Source of the DNA: Albugo candida | Lineage: Eukaryota > Oomycota > Peronosporomycetes > Albuginales | Assembly: GCA_040437565.1 (NCBI GenBank) | Contig: JBDOQK010000029.1 | Location: 326,158-390,157, forward strand | DNA: 64,000 nt | Direction: 5' to 3' | Part shown: positions 24,065 through 34,681 of the stretch, in pieces | Layout of the letters: each line of letters starts with the position of its first letter | Position numbering within the stretch: the first letter of the stretch is position 1 | Notes under the pieces: model-generated | What the model was told of the DNA's origin: nothing | The model's database searches: none | Seen by the model: only the letters and a program-made list of their open reading frames with translations | Made by a program: the position numbers and the translations under genes

Positions 24065-26510
24065 GCAGAGTGTTCAGGATTACTCTTTGGATCGCACTAT
24101 GAAGACAATACGAATGGCCAACTACAGCCTTAATTCGACTCAGACTGTTACTCAGAAACTGAATGAAGTGAATGGGCAAGTCAAGGCGATACATGAAGAC
24201 ATTAGCAGCGTACGACAAGAATTCGCTGGTATTCGAACAGCACTGCATGTGACAAAGAAACAAGTGCACAAGAGAGTTTCATTCGCAACACGAGACGAAT
24301 TGGCGTTAGTTGAGAAGCAATGCTTACAGGCAATCGCAAAGAACCAGACTGCACAACGGACGAAATGTGAGCAATTTGATCGTTTTCGAGATATTTGTAG
24401 AGAATCGTCAGGAAATGTGGCAAAACAATGAAATACAATTAGCACACAAAGTGTACAATTCAATGGAAATTGACTTTTCCAAGCATGTTGCTGAGAATAC
24501 AGCTCTACGGAAGCTGATTGTCGGATTACAGCAACAAGTTTGCGATTTGAAGCAAGCTGTAGCGACACAAACTTCTGATCCAATGACATTAGCTGAAGCT
24601 TGTCCATCTCGACATTCGAATCGAAAAGTGACAAAAAGGCAACATTATGAGAAAGTGAATGATTGCAATCGACCTCTTTTGTTCAACCAACAGCAATCAG
24701 CTCAAAAAGATTGCTCGAATCGAAGTAGAACCGATAATTCAACCCGGCCGCACAAGAGTCTATCTCCATTACAGTCAAAAGAATCGGACGTGTCGTCAAC
24801 CATGACACGTATCAATACCAATGTCCATACAGTTCAAGATGAAAGCTGTATGAGCGACGAAGACGAAGTTCTCGAAGTTTGCACTCCATCTCAATTAGCT
24901 GGTTATGATCAGGGGCGAAAAACGCCCACGCAGCAGGAAACTATTGTAATTGAAGACGATTCTGAATCGGAGACGGGAATCGCATCATCATCATCTTCCA
25001 AGCACACTCGCGCCGACACTCTAATGAAGGCGGAGGAGAATGGTGTCCGAGTGGAAGTACACAAACGCACTTCACTTACTTGGCACCATGTTGGTCAGGG
25101 AATCAAACTCTACCTGAGCTTTGGAGGCGCACCTAGTCCAACTGACGAGTGGCGATTGCGGATACCGAACCTTTTGCTTGAAGACCAGAGTATGCTCTCT
25201 ACTATGCAAGAAATCAAAACGACCTTTGAAGTTTTCCAATCAGTTCCTCAGCAGCTCTTGCATTCAGTCACACAGGCAGCTACCATCGACAGCAGTACTG
25301 CATCGGAGGACAACAAAGCGATCGAACACATCACCGAAGAAGATATCCGGGTCAAGTATGGCAATGTATTGCTTCGCGTTCATCGAATGTGGATAAAAAC
25401 TATCAAACCCAGCATCAAGAAAGTGACTCAGAGTTCTCTCAGACCATGTACAGAACTAGACGATCTGGACATCTCCACTCCTATTTCCTTGCTTGTGAGT
25501 CAATGGACCCAGCATCACTCATCCAAGGTCGATATACTTGAGTGGCGTGGGAAACTGGCCACGTCATTTTATCAAGTTCTCTGTTCCCAATTCGAAGGCA
25601 CATTCTCCGATCTCTCGTGCAACGTGGCTTCATGTTCTCCTGCTGTGTTCCTCTTCCACCTTATGCTACAGCCATTGGAGATCAAGCGAGTTTTTCCTCA
25701 ACATGGCCGCTTCCGTCTGACTGATTCTGGTCGAGCAGTGATAAGCACATCATGGGATCGTCTTTTATCCAGCATTCCATACGAATTCTTCATAGAAAAT
25801 GCATGGTTGGAAGCACAGTCCGATGCTGCAGGACAAGTGATCTCGCCCTTGGGTATATCTCACGTGCTTGCAACCATGATCTTCTACACCAGTATGATAC
25901 AACTTCCCGAAACAACTTCCGAGTCTGCTTCCCTTATGTTTCTTGTGGAGCGCATTAGCGTTGTTACAGAGTGGTTTTATAGTATGTTGGTGATAAACGG
26001 CGTGAAAGCCTCGACAATGGCTTCGTGTGAGCATTTAAGGTTGGACAAGGCGATTGTGGAAGTGGAAGGCGTTGATAGCAAATTCGTGAGCAACTTGCAA
26101 CTGGACGGGTTTTTTGAGGTTGCTCATGTCGTGTGGCTCGAGTCCAATCGCTCGGTGGAATCTCAACCCCAAGAGCAGTAAAGGTTGTTGCGGTCATGTC
26201 CCGACTGCGTGGATCATTACAAACTTATAGAAATGATGAATGTTGGTCAATGGGAAGGAGTCGTTTGGAGCGAATCGTGGGAACGTGGGAATGAAGGTTG
26301 GACGTTTCACTCATAGTGAAAATGATCACTTTCGAATTTCTAAGATCTGATATTGCTGCTACCGTTTGCGCGCCTATTTTCGAGTATATCATCGACTTGC
26401 AACAGATTAGTGAGCTTTTTGACGTTTTCGTGGCGTTATCTGTTTGGAAGGGAGCGTGCTCTCGAGATGACAATGCTCGCCGCCAGTTTGTGGATTTGGC
26501 AGTGAAATAA
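24065..26510 (+). CDS. Coiled-coil protein, second copy of the middle plus the 3' part
   Basis: From 24065 to about 24536 this repeats 22393-22862 with roughly 5% mismatches by eye. One extra base near 24393 shifts the frame, so this 5' part looks decayed. From about 24400 a long open frame runs to 26181. It holds a disordered acidic-serine region ([18 protein letters not shown]) and then a folded helical domain (about 25060-26180) I do not recognise. A final exon with [19 protein letters not shown] is best joined from a GTAAAG donor at 26178 to about 26293, ending in TAA at 26510. This is probably also the 3' end of the gene starting at 21536, giving a protein of about 1000 residues. Confidence 0.6.
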
Positions 26511-26863
26511 GTGTTATTCCTCGATCTGGAAGATTTTGCCGAAATACCTCTGATAAGCGGTTATGGTGTGCTTCTTTGGCATAGCTTCACGCAGTTTCTT
26601 AGATCACTTAAATGCGATTTGTATCACGGCGTGGATTAAGACATAAGTTTTGTTGGCTGGTTGTTATGGATGTGGTGCTGCGATGTGCTTTCGGGAGAAA
26701 CATTTACTCATAGGTTTACATCTAACAAGTGGAAAAGAAATGTCTTAGGGATAATCATCGAATCATTCAATTGAGCGCGTATTCTCATACATCATTGCAA
26801 TTGCGAGATAGAAGAAACGAAAAGTTCGACGCAAGTATCTCAAGTAACTTCTGTCAATGTTTA
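26511..26863. other. Intergenic, convergent
   Basis: About 350 bases between the stops of the coiled-coil gene and the cysteine-rich gene. Nothing recognised. Confidence 0.5.
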
Positions 26864-27631
26864 TCAAAAGAGGTAAGTAGGTACGATATTGATCTGTCTG
26901 TTTCTGTTCGACCTTGGAGCTTGGGGAGATTTGTACGGAGTAATGTCTGCCCGGAAACATTTAAAGTGAATGTAAAACCTTTCCTCACTGTTCTTGACTG
27001 TTTTCAAGAATATGAATTCGTGCTGATCCAACGCAGACGAACCAATTACAAATTTGTCCAACTTCTGCCCGATATTGAAAGCGGACAAAAGGAATGTGAT
27101 AGCGTGAGATCCAGAGGAAAACGTGACCAGTCTGCCCTCTGTAATACCTCTCAAAAAGTTATGATCTGGAGCGGGCACATCAAATTTTTTACACCCAAAA
27201 TCGAAAACCGATGAATATTCGTTGGATGTTACACAATAACGCACAGTCATTTCGAGCTCCCATTTTGCGCTATTGGGGGATACTTTGAAGTGTCCCTGTT
27301 TTGTTGTCTTCTTTTTCCAAGTAAGCTTCTTTTTGAACGTAACCTCCTCTGCCAAAGTAAGCTTATCTTTCTGAAAGTGGTACTCAAAAGTCTTACAGTC
27401 TTTACCAGTTCCATTGGGCGACAGATCAATTGCATCTGGCAAAGGATAGTCTTCATGCGGCACGCAGAAGTACATTATTACATCTTTGGATCCCATACTA
27501 ATCTTACATTCTCTTGCATGTTTGCTGGCTTTGAATTTATCATTTGTACACAAAATCGGTTTCTTGAACGGGCATTCGTACGTGATTACGAATTGCATGA
27601 CAAGCTGGATTTGACTAAAATAAAGCTTCAT
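26864..27631 (-). CDS. Lineage-specific, probably secreted cysteine-rich protein (copy 1)
   Basis: Single open frame, 255 residues from the ATG at 27631; the frame is open further upstream, but this ATG aligns with the start of copy 2. The N-terminus (MKLYFSQIQLVMQFVIT) is a plausible signal peptide, followed at once by YECPFKKPILC. Eight cysteines, an even number, are spread over the mature part, consistent with disulphide bonds. I recognise no domain and see no RXLR or CHXC motif. The second copy at about 29162-30009 shares MKLYFSQ, ECPFKKPI and GTGKDCKTF. A secreted pathogen protein is a guess from these traits. Confidence 0.55.
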   Translation of the reverse strand: MKLYFSQIQLVMQFVITYECPFKKPILCTNDKFKASKHARECKISMGSKDVIMYFCVPHEDYPLPDAIDLSPNGTGKDCKTFEYHFQKDKLTLAEEVTFKKKLTWKKKTTKQGHFKVSPNSAKWELEMTVRYCVTSNEYSSVFDFGCKKFDVPAPDHNFLRGITEGRLVTFSSGSHAITFLLSAFNIGQKLDKFVIGSSALDQHEFIFLKTVKNSEERFYIHFKCFRADITPYKSPQAPRSNRNRQINIVPTYLF

Positions 27632-28930
27632 TATGAGAGGACGTGAGACGACTTGATTATTAGGAAGCAGTTCTTCCAAGATGGTAAAATTGAGAATGAG
27701 GAAGTCTGTTCCATACTTTATTGGCTCACGAGTGCTTAAACAACTTTGCAACAAATGACGGAGATGTCAAGGGATCATTCTTTGAATAAAATTTCAAAAG
27801 CACACAAGTCCATTGTATCTCAGATTCATGAAAAATACCATACTTAGTTGTACATAAAAAGACACATCACACCTGAGTCGGGCAACGTTTTTTTCTCTTC
27901 CTTCTGCAGTTCAGTATTTTCTATCGCTGGATAGGCCAGAATAATTGGGTTATTTAAAGGAATCGGTGGGATTGGTTGCAAGAAAAAAGTGGGTGAGCAA
28001 AACGAGACATGAAAAGAAACAGTAATACAGCGCAATTGCAAACAATCAGAAGTGACGACTGTACTAAAACCGTGTCACTTAATACGAAAGAGAATCTTCT
28101 ATTACGGGCCCTTACTATGTGAACGACACAGAAAAGAGAATCTAGCAGCAAGAGTGATCAAGATAGAGAGGCTCAGATTAGGTGATTGGTCCTTGCATGG
28201 TGTTGTTGACAACTGAGATCACCATGGCAGGACTCGATTGTCAGTGTGCACATATCACATTCCGAAATCGCTGTGTCCTACTAATCGCGTCAACATTATG
28301 AGTTTACAAGGGTAAAAGGCCAAAGAATACTATTTCGGCTAACATTGCCCCTATTGTATTTGTATACATACTTGACTGCGTAAATTCCATAAGTGCGTCT
28401 TAGATGCTGTAAGCCGAATATGAAGTTTGCACAGCAGCGCTCAAATTTTCAATGCACCCCCTGTCTTTTTGCTGAAGAGCTTTTCCCATGTTATTTCATA
28501 GATCAACTGTTCTAATATTGAAAACCGTTTTCAAATCGTCGAAGAGTGCGTGTAACGATCGAAACACAAATACGACGCTTATTCTTCAACTGTCATGGCT
28601 GTAATTCCTGTCACAGAGCATCTGATGCGCGCAGATCCCTCTTGATATTCAACACTTTCGACTGCTGAGGCTGCTCCACTTTCGTCATATCTGCATGTAT
28701 AGGTCCCTTTTCGGCTGTAAGAGCTTCATTGTGCAGTCTATGACAAGTCTCATCTTCAAGATACTGCTTCGTTCACGTTTTAGGCTTCCGTAAATCTTCA
28801 ACGAGCTTCTACATCTGTGAAGCAGTACCATGATTGATATGGTTGTAGCATCTGAAAAAAGTAGAAGATACCATCCAGAACGCTCGTATTTCGCGTCTCA
28901 CGTCTTTCGTGCTTGCTTTCTCTCTTTAGC
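27632..28930. other. Intergenic segment, paralogous to 30010-31682
   Basis: About 1.3 kb with no gene seen. Landmarks recur in the second unit in the same order: GTACATAAAAAGACACATC at about 27849 and 30232, CTGAGATCACCATGGCAGGA at about 28214 and 30870, and the run-up to the dehydrogenase. It is the spacer of the duplicated unit. Confidence 0.65.
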
Positions 28931-28995
28931 TAGCTATTTCATTCGCTGCTATGGAATCTTCCTATCATTGTATCGGCTATAATTGTAATGCATAC
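28931..28995 (+). pseudogene. Start of the dehydrogenase copy at a contig end
   Basis: 65 bp identical to 22963-23027, then N. It is the same contig's own start, seen again at its end. Confidence 0.85.
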
Positions 28996-29095
28996 NNNNN
29001 NNNNNNNNNNNNNNNNNNNNNNNNNNNNNNNNNNNNNNNNNNNNNNNNNNNNNNNNNNNNNNNNNNNNNNNNNNNNNNNNNNNNNNNNNNNNNNN
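28996..29095. other. Assembly gap (100 N)
   Basis: Separates the contig 22963-28995 from the next one. The flanks do not match each other but both match sequence inside the preceding contig. Confidence 0.9.
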
Positions 29096-29161
29096 GGACA
29101 AGTGATCTCGCCCTTGGGTATATCTCACGTGCTTGCAACCATGATCTTCTACACCAGTATG
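29096..29161 (+). repeat. 66-bp piece of the coiled-coil gene
   Basis: Identical to 25832-25897, including GGACAAGTGATCTCGCCC at its start. From 29162 on it diverges into the second cysteine-rich copy. The coiled-coil gene is therefore cut here in the second unit. Confidence 0.85.
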
Positions 29162-30009
29162 TTCTTGGGCCACGTGTTTTCCGATAGAACCATTCCCTTT
29201 CCTTGAATGTGAACATATTCACCGAATTTGTCTAGTTTTAGGAGACTAATTTGCAAGTCTCTCATAACAGATTCTCCGATTACCCAATGTGTAGCTTCCT
29301 CGAAGCCATTCGGAGGCAGAACAAACTTAATGCTTCCGTATTTGAACTTGAACTCCAATTCTACATCAGAATTTTTCTCCAAAAAAGTCGCATAATGCTT
29401 GGAGTGCACACCGAAAGATTAAATTGCGAAATTCAAAAGAATAAGATTATCACCGGAAGACTTCGTACCATCGATTATGGACTGCACTGGAATGAAGCTC
29501 CAAAACGGTTCGTAGCCGCTTTCTGGTATGAGTCCGTTTTCAAATTTCGCGATCTCCAAGTTCTCTCTCAAAAGAAGCTAATCTTTCTCGAAACTGCAGT
29601 GAAAAGTCTTGCAGTCTTTACCGGTTCCAATAGAGGTGAGAAGGATTGTATCTGGCAAGCAATTGCCTTCGCAGTAGTACTGAAGGTGTTTCATTTCAAC
29701 CTCGACCTCATTGGTGTTATCATTTTTTGGCTGATGCATATGACGTCTCCATGACATTTCCATTTCGTGCAAGTCCAGTCCACGAAGGAAACCAGCGTTG
29801 CTGTTATCGCCGTCTGACTTCGCTTTACGCTTCGTTACACGCTCCTTTTTATAGCTGCATCCCATCCCAATCTGATGTTGTTTTGGATATTTTCTGGCTT
29901 TTGATATATCTCTTGTACACCTGATCGGTTTTTTGAACGGACATTCATCCGCGTATGACATGATTCCGAATTGCATGACAAGCTGGAGTTGACTGAAGTA
30001 AAGCTTCAT
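29162..30009 (-). pseudogene. Second copy of the cysteine-rich gene, frame broken
   Basis: Starts at the ATG at 30009 with MKLYFSQLQLVMQFGIM and ECPFKKPIRC, clearly paralogous to the gene at 27631. It carries an extra basic insert (YKKERVTKRKAKSD) and retains GTGKDCKTF. The frame is then interrupted at least twice before a further open stretch (ELEFKFKYGSIKFVLPPNG, near 29340). Either this copy is dead or an unrecognised intron removes the breaks; I favour the first. Its 3' end abuts the truncated coiled-coil piece. Confidence 0.5.
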
Positions 30010-31805
30010 CACGGGAGGACGTGAGGTAACTTAATTTTTCGGGGCAGTTCTTCCAAGATGGTAAATTGAGAATGAGGAGGTCCGTTACATACTTTATTGG
30101 CTCCCAAGCACTCATAAGTAACGAATGACAACTTCGCAAAAACATGGCGAAAATGTCGTGGGATCGCTTTTGAATGATAGCAGACAAGTTCAACGTATTC
30201 CTCTGGATTCATGAAAATATCATAGTTAGCTGTACATAAAAAGACACATCGCAGCTGAGCTGAGCAACGCTATTCTGTATTCCTTCTACGATTCGTACCT
30301 TTGATCATGAGCTCTTTACGAGTACGACTTTCATATCACAGTATCGTTAACCACTTGGACAAATGGTGCCATCAAAAGCTTGATAGTATCCTCGGTTGCT
30401 TGATTCCTTCAGAGTACCATACACAGGCATCAATTTGAGATAAATTTCAGTATCATCTATAAGCTGAGGTCGACAAGGCTTCCGTTTCGTCCATTCAGCT
30501 CAATGCGTGGCGCACGATATGGCAGTAGTCCATTACAACGGTCATGTGGCGATACCTTAATTCAACATCGCCGGTAACTTGCTAAAGATTGCTCTACCGC
30601 CTAGTAAAGGAGAAGGACCCGCTTATTTAATGTAAATGTTGGGTTGGTTGCAAGAAGAAAGTGGTCGAGCAGAAAGAGGCATGAAAATTTGGAGCTTGAA
30701 ATCGTATGACTATGAAAAAACCTCTGCCACATAATACACTCACCAGAATCTTGGATCACGGGCGATTATTATGCTCAGGCGACAGTAAAGAGAATCACGT
30801 AACAAGAGTTGATCTAGACAGAGAGGTTCAGCTTGGAGTGGGCTGGTCCTTCATGCTGTTGGTGACAACTGAGATCACCATGGCAGGACTGGATGGTCAA
30901 TGTGCACATGTCACAATTTGAAATCGGCCCTTTGGACACCAGGTGTCATTGTATATAGGTTACGCATCGAATCGAGTGTCCTACTAGTCGCGTCAACGCG
31001 ATAAGCCTACAAGGGTAAAAAGACCAAAGAATATTGCCAACATTGCTCGTACTGTATTTGAATGCATACCATTCATACTTGACGGAGTAAATGCAACAAG
31101 TGCGTCTTACATACTGTAAACTGGATATGAAGTTTGCACAGTACCTCTCACATTTTAATGCGCCCCCTTTTACTTTTGTTGAAGAGCTTCTCCCATGTTA
31201 TTTCATAGATCTGCTGTTCTTCTGATTTTGAAATCCGTTCTTCAGAATATCGAAGAATGCGTGTGACGAAATCCACGCTATACACAAGTATGTTGCTTAT
31301 TCTCCAGCTGTCATGTCCGTAATTTCGGATACAGAGCATCTGATGCGCGAAAATTCCTCTGTATTTCGTGTAATCCTGTATTTTTGGATGCTATGGCTGC
31401 TTTACTTTCGTCACATATGCATGTAGAGGTCCACTGTTGGCTGTAAGACCTTCATTTCGCAATTTTATAACGAGTCTCATCTTCAAGGTATTGCTTCGTT
31501 CGTGTTTGTGCCCCAGCAAACTTTTCAGCGAGCTTCTATTCCTACACAGCAGTACTTGGCTGGGATAATCTCACACCTGATATAGAGTAAGATGTCGTTC
31601 AAGGCGCTCGTTCTTCCATCTTCCATCGTCCATCTCACGTCCCCGTGATTGCTCTCTCTCTGTAGCGATTTTATTCGCTGCGATGGTATCCTTCTCCCAT
31701 TGTATTGGCTATAATGGTAATGTTTACTACCGTCTGTTATTCAAAACGTTGCGGAACTTTTCTGCGATCTTATCGCTTATTGGCTATATCCACAAATCGA
31801 TCGTG
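30010..31805. other. Intergenic spacer of the second unit
   Basis: About 1.8 kb, the counterpart of 27632-28930. No gene is supported. The last 120 bases (from 31683) are open and in frame with the dehydrogenase start but lack presequence character, so I treat them as leader. Confidence 0.6.
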
Positions 31806-33752
31806 ATGCGCGCCGCTTTCCTTCGAGCGCTTCCTCTCCGCAGTCAACACATCCAAATCCGCTTACTTCAGACAGCTGCAGAAGCAGCCTCTACTGTTTC
31901 GTACACGCGCGGACTGTTTCTCGGTGTCAATAATGCTGAACGCGCTTTTCCTTACCCGAAAGTTTCCGTCGAAGAACAGGAGACACTGCAATTGCTTGTA
32001 ACGTCTGTGGCAAAATACTTTGAGAATGTCGACAGCAAACAGATCGATGAAAAAAAGAAAATTCCCGATGAAACGTTAAACGAACTCAAGGAACTTGGAC
32101 TTTTTGGACTGCAAATTGAGGAGCAGTGGAATGGATTAGAATTATCCAATACCGGTTACGCGCGTGTTTGTGAGGAATTCACAGATGCCAGCATTGCAGT
32201 CACCATAATGGCTCATCAATCAATTGGACTGAAAGGTATTTTGCTGAATGGAAACGAGCACCAGGTGGCGTCTTCTGATTCGGGCATATCTGAGTTTTGT
32301 CTGATTCGTTTGTTCGGATAGAAAGCAAAGTATCTACCCAAACTTGCTACAGGAGAGCATATTGCAGCATTCGCGTTGACAGAACCTTCAAGTGGGTCCG
32401 ATGCGGCATCGATCAAAACCCGAGCAACTTTATCCGAGGACGGAAAGTATTATATTCTGAATGGTAGCAAAATATGGATCAGTAATGGTGGTTGGGCAGA
32501 TGTGATGACTGTGTTTGCGCAGACAGAAGTTGACGGAAAGGATAAAGTCACTGCGTTCATTGTTGAGCGTGGCTTTGGTGGTGTTACAAGCGGACCCCCG
32601 GAGGATAAGCTTGGAATTCGAGGTTCCAATACTTGTGAGGTGTATTTCGAGAATTGTCAAGTTCCGATCGAAAATGTGCTTGGGGGTGGTCCTGATATGA
32701 AAACGGGTGGGATGGCTGGTGTCGGGCAGGGCTTTAAAGTTGCGATGAACATTCTCAACAACGGTCGATTTGGAATAGGTGCGTGTGCCGGTGCATCATT
32801 GCGTCGTATCATTGGCACCGCGGCGCAACATGCAAACTCAAGGAAGCAGTTTGACCGACCACTGGCCAGTTTTGGTCTGATCAAGAAGAAATTTACAATG
32901 ATGACACTGGACGCCTTTGCCATCGAGTCGATGGCATTCATGACCACTGGAATGATCGATCGTGGCGATCCTGCATGCGAGATTGAAGCCGCAATGTGTA
33001 AAGTGTATGGCTCAGAAGCCGCTTTCAATGGCATCAATGAATGCATACAAATTATGGGCGGAACTGGATTCATGAAGGATTGGCCATTTGAGCGGTATCT
33101 ACGAGATTGCCGCATTCTTTCAATATTCGAAGGCACCAACGAGATTTTGAGACTCTTGATCGCGTTAAGTGGCATTCAGGTGGGACGAATTCTAGTATGA
33201 GATTGTTCTTTTTATGACTTGCAATATGTGTAGACTGCTGGCGATCGGCTCTCTTCAATTGGGCAAGCATTGAAGAATCCACTCGCCAATGTTTCTAGCT
33301 TTGGCAAAGAATTCTCCGACCGCTTGAAGCGAAAGTTTTCACCCGCACCGCTCCCTGGCGTTCATCCTGAGCTACATTCCGCTTCGGTTATTTTGCAGCA
33401 AAGAACGGCTGAATTTGGCGAAATCGTTGAGCTGCTGTTACGAAAACACGGTAAAAAGATCATTGATGAGCAGTTGCAGCTGGAACGTATTGCAGACACC
33501 GCTACTCGCCTCTTTGCCATGACTTCAACAATTTCCCGCGCTTCCAAATCTCTTGTTGAGAACACAAACGGCGCCGCACATGAAGCAAAATTGACCAAAT
33601 TGTACTGTGAGGTAGCTTCGGATCAAATCCAGCAGTTGTTGAGTGACGTGCAAGACAACCAGAAAAGAGATCAGTTGCTGATGGAAATTGCTGAAGAAGT
33701 TTTACATCACGAAAAGTATATCCCAAGTCACCCGGTCGGAGTGAATGTCTGA
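31806..33752 (+). CDS. ACADVL: Very-long-chain acyl-CoA dehydrogenase, mitochondrial (intact copy)
   Basis: Three exons, 31806-32264, 32322-33179 and 33234-33752, with introns of 57 and 54 bp; 611 residues, near the 620-655 of ACADVL/ACAD9. The start [19 protein letters not shown] is a good mitochondrial presequence. FAD-binding and substrate motifs are present: [28 protein letters not shown], and [17 protein letters not shown]. The catalytic base is Glu423 in [10 protein letters not shown]. The third exon is the extra C-terminal helical domain that separates ACADVL/ACAD9 from the short and medium chain enzymes. It performs the first step of mitochondrial beta-oxidation. An alternative ATG at 31683 is in frame but less likely. 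Confidence 0.9.
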
Positions 33753-33925
33753 ATAGTACCAGTACGTACAGGTATACCGTCATTGTTGTAGCTATCAAAA
33801 AATGCAGAATGTAGCTCTTGTTTATATCAAACTGTACTACCAAGTGTGATGCTCATCCTCCAACCAATCACTCCTGTCTACGAACTGCGTGTCACAAGTC
33901 AGCGAGTAATGTGACTAAACATCCG

Positions 33926-34206
33926 ATGAAATCTTCATCGCGAGCTGACTTGAGTGAAATAGCTTCTCCAAAGGATTTCGGCGTCGTTTGCGCATTCACT
34001 GCTCGTGTAGGGTCTTGTGATTACGCACGCGCTCACATCAAAAGAGCGTATTTTTCGTGCGGTAAGCGGTCAAAACCCCCAAAAATCATCGACTTTCTTC
34101 CTCGGGCTCTGTCAAACGTACTAATAATTCATTTTGAATAGAATCAGAAGAGCCCATACTTTTCGTGCCTACAAAGAAGGAACCAAAGCGATTGAAAGCC
34201 AGTTGA
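33926..34206 (+). CDS. Possible tiny two-exon protein
   Basis: Exon 33926-34061 and exon 34142-34206, joined by an 80-bp intron (GTAAGCGG..GAATAG) in matching phase, give 66 residues from MKSSSRADL to a lysine-rich end (PTKKEPKRLKAS). The donor and acceptor are good, but no family is recognised. Another short open stretch just upstream (33851, MLILQPITPVYELRVTSQR) suggests that the true gene structure may differ. Confidence 0.3.
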
Positions 34207-34681
34207 TATTCGTTTAAACTGCACTTTATTCCCAGGGTCTGTCACATGAACGGACTGGTCCATGAAGAGACAGAGGAACGTCATTATACTTTTGGTTACA
34301 TGCTCTCTCAATAGAGGAGATTGTGCTCTATAGAGTGTGTCAAAAATTGAGATGGTAAAGCTATGTCGTCTGATTTTTCAAAGGTGCAGCTTGGATGTGC
34401 CATCTGCTGTCATGATGTCCGATGTCATAGGTTTAGAGAGGAATTTTGTAGAAGCAATATTTTTCTATACTTCATTCCGAGTACCTAGCTTAACATCCTC
34501 TACAGCGTATAATAAAGAGAAAAGAGCTGAACGTAAACGTGTCCAATGACTGGCGTATTCTATCAAACTGTCGCAATTCATCTCTACTTTTCGAGACAAA
34601 AGTACAATCAGATTCACCCGACACCACGTGGACCCTTGATCGTTTGTACGTTAGATAGTCCAAGCTTTCCTTGCATTCCCA
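34207..34681. other. Intergenic, upstream of the RasGAP-START gene
   Basis: About 475 bases. No gene or repeat seen. Confidence 0.5.

Noticed and set aside
26729-27214. 161-codon plus-strand frame opposite the cysteine-rich gene
   Set aside because: It is antisense to the better-supported minus-strand gene whose frame is conserved in the second copy.
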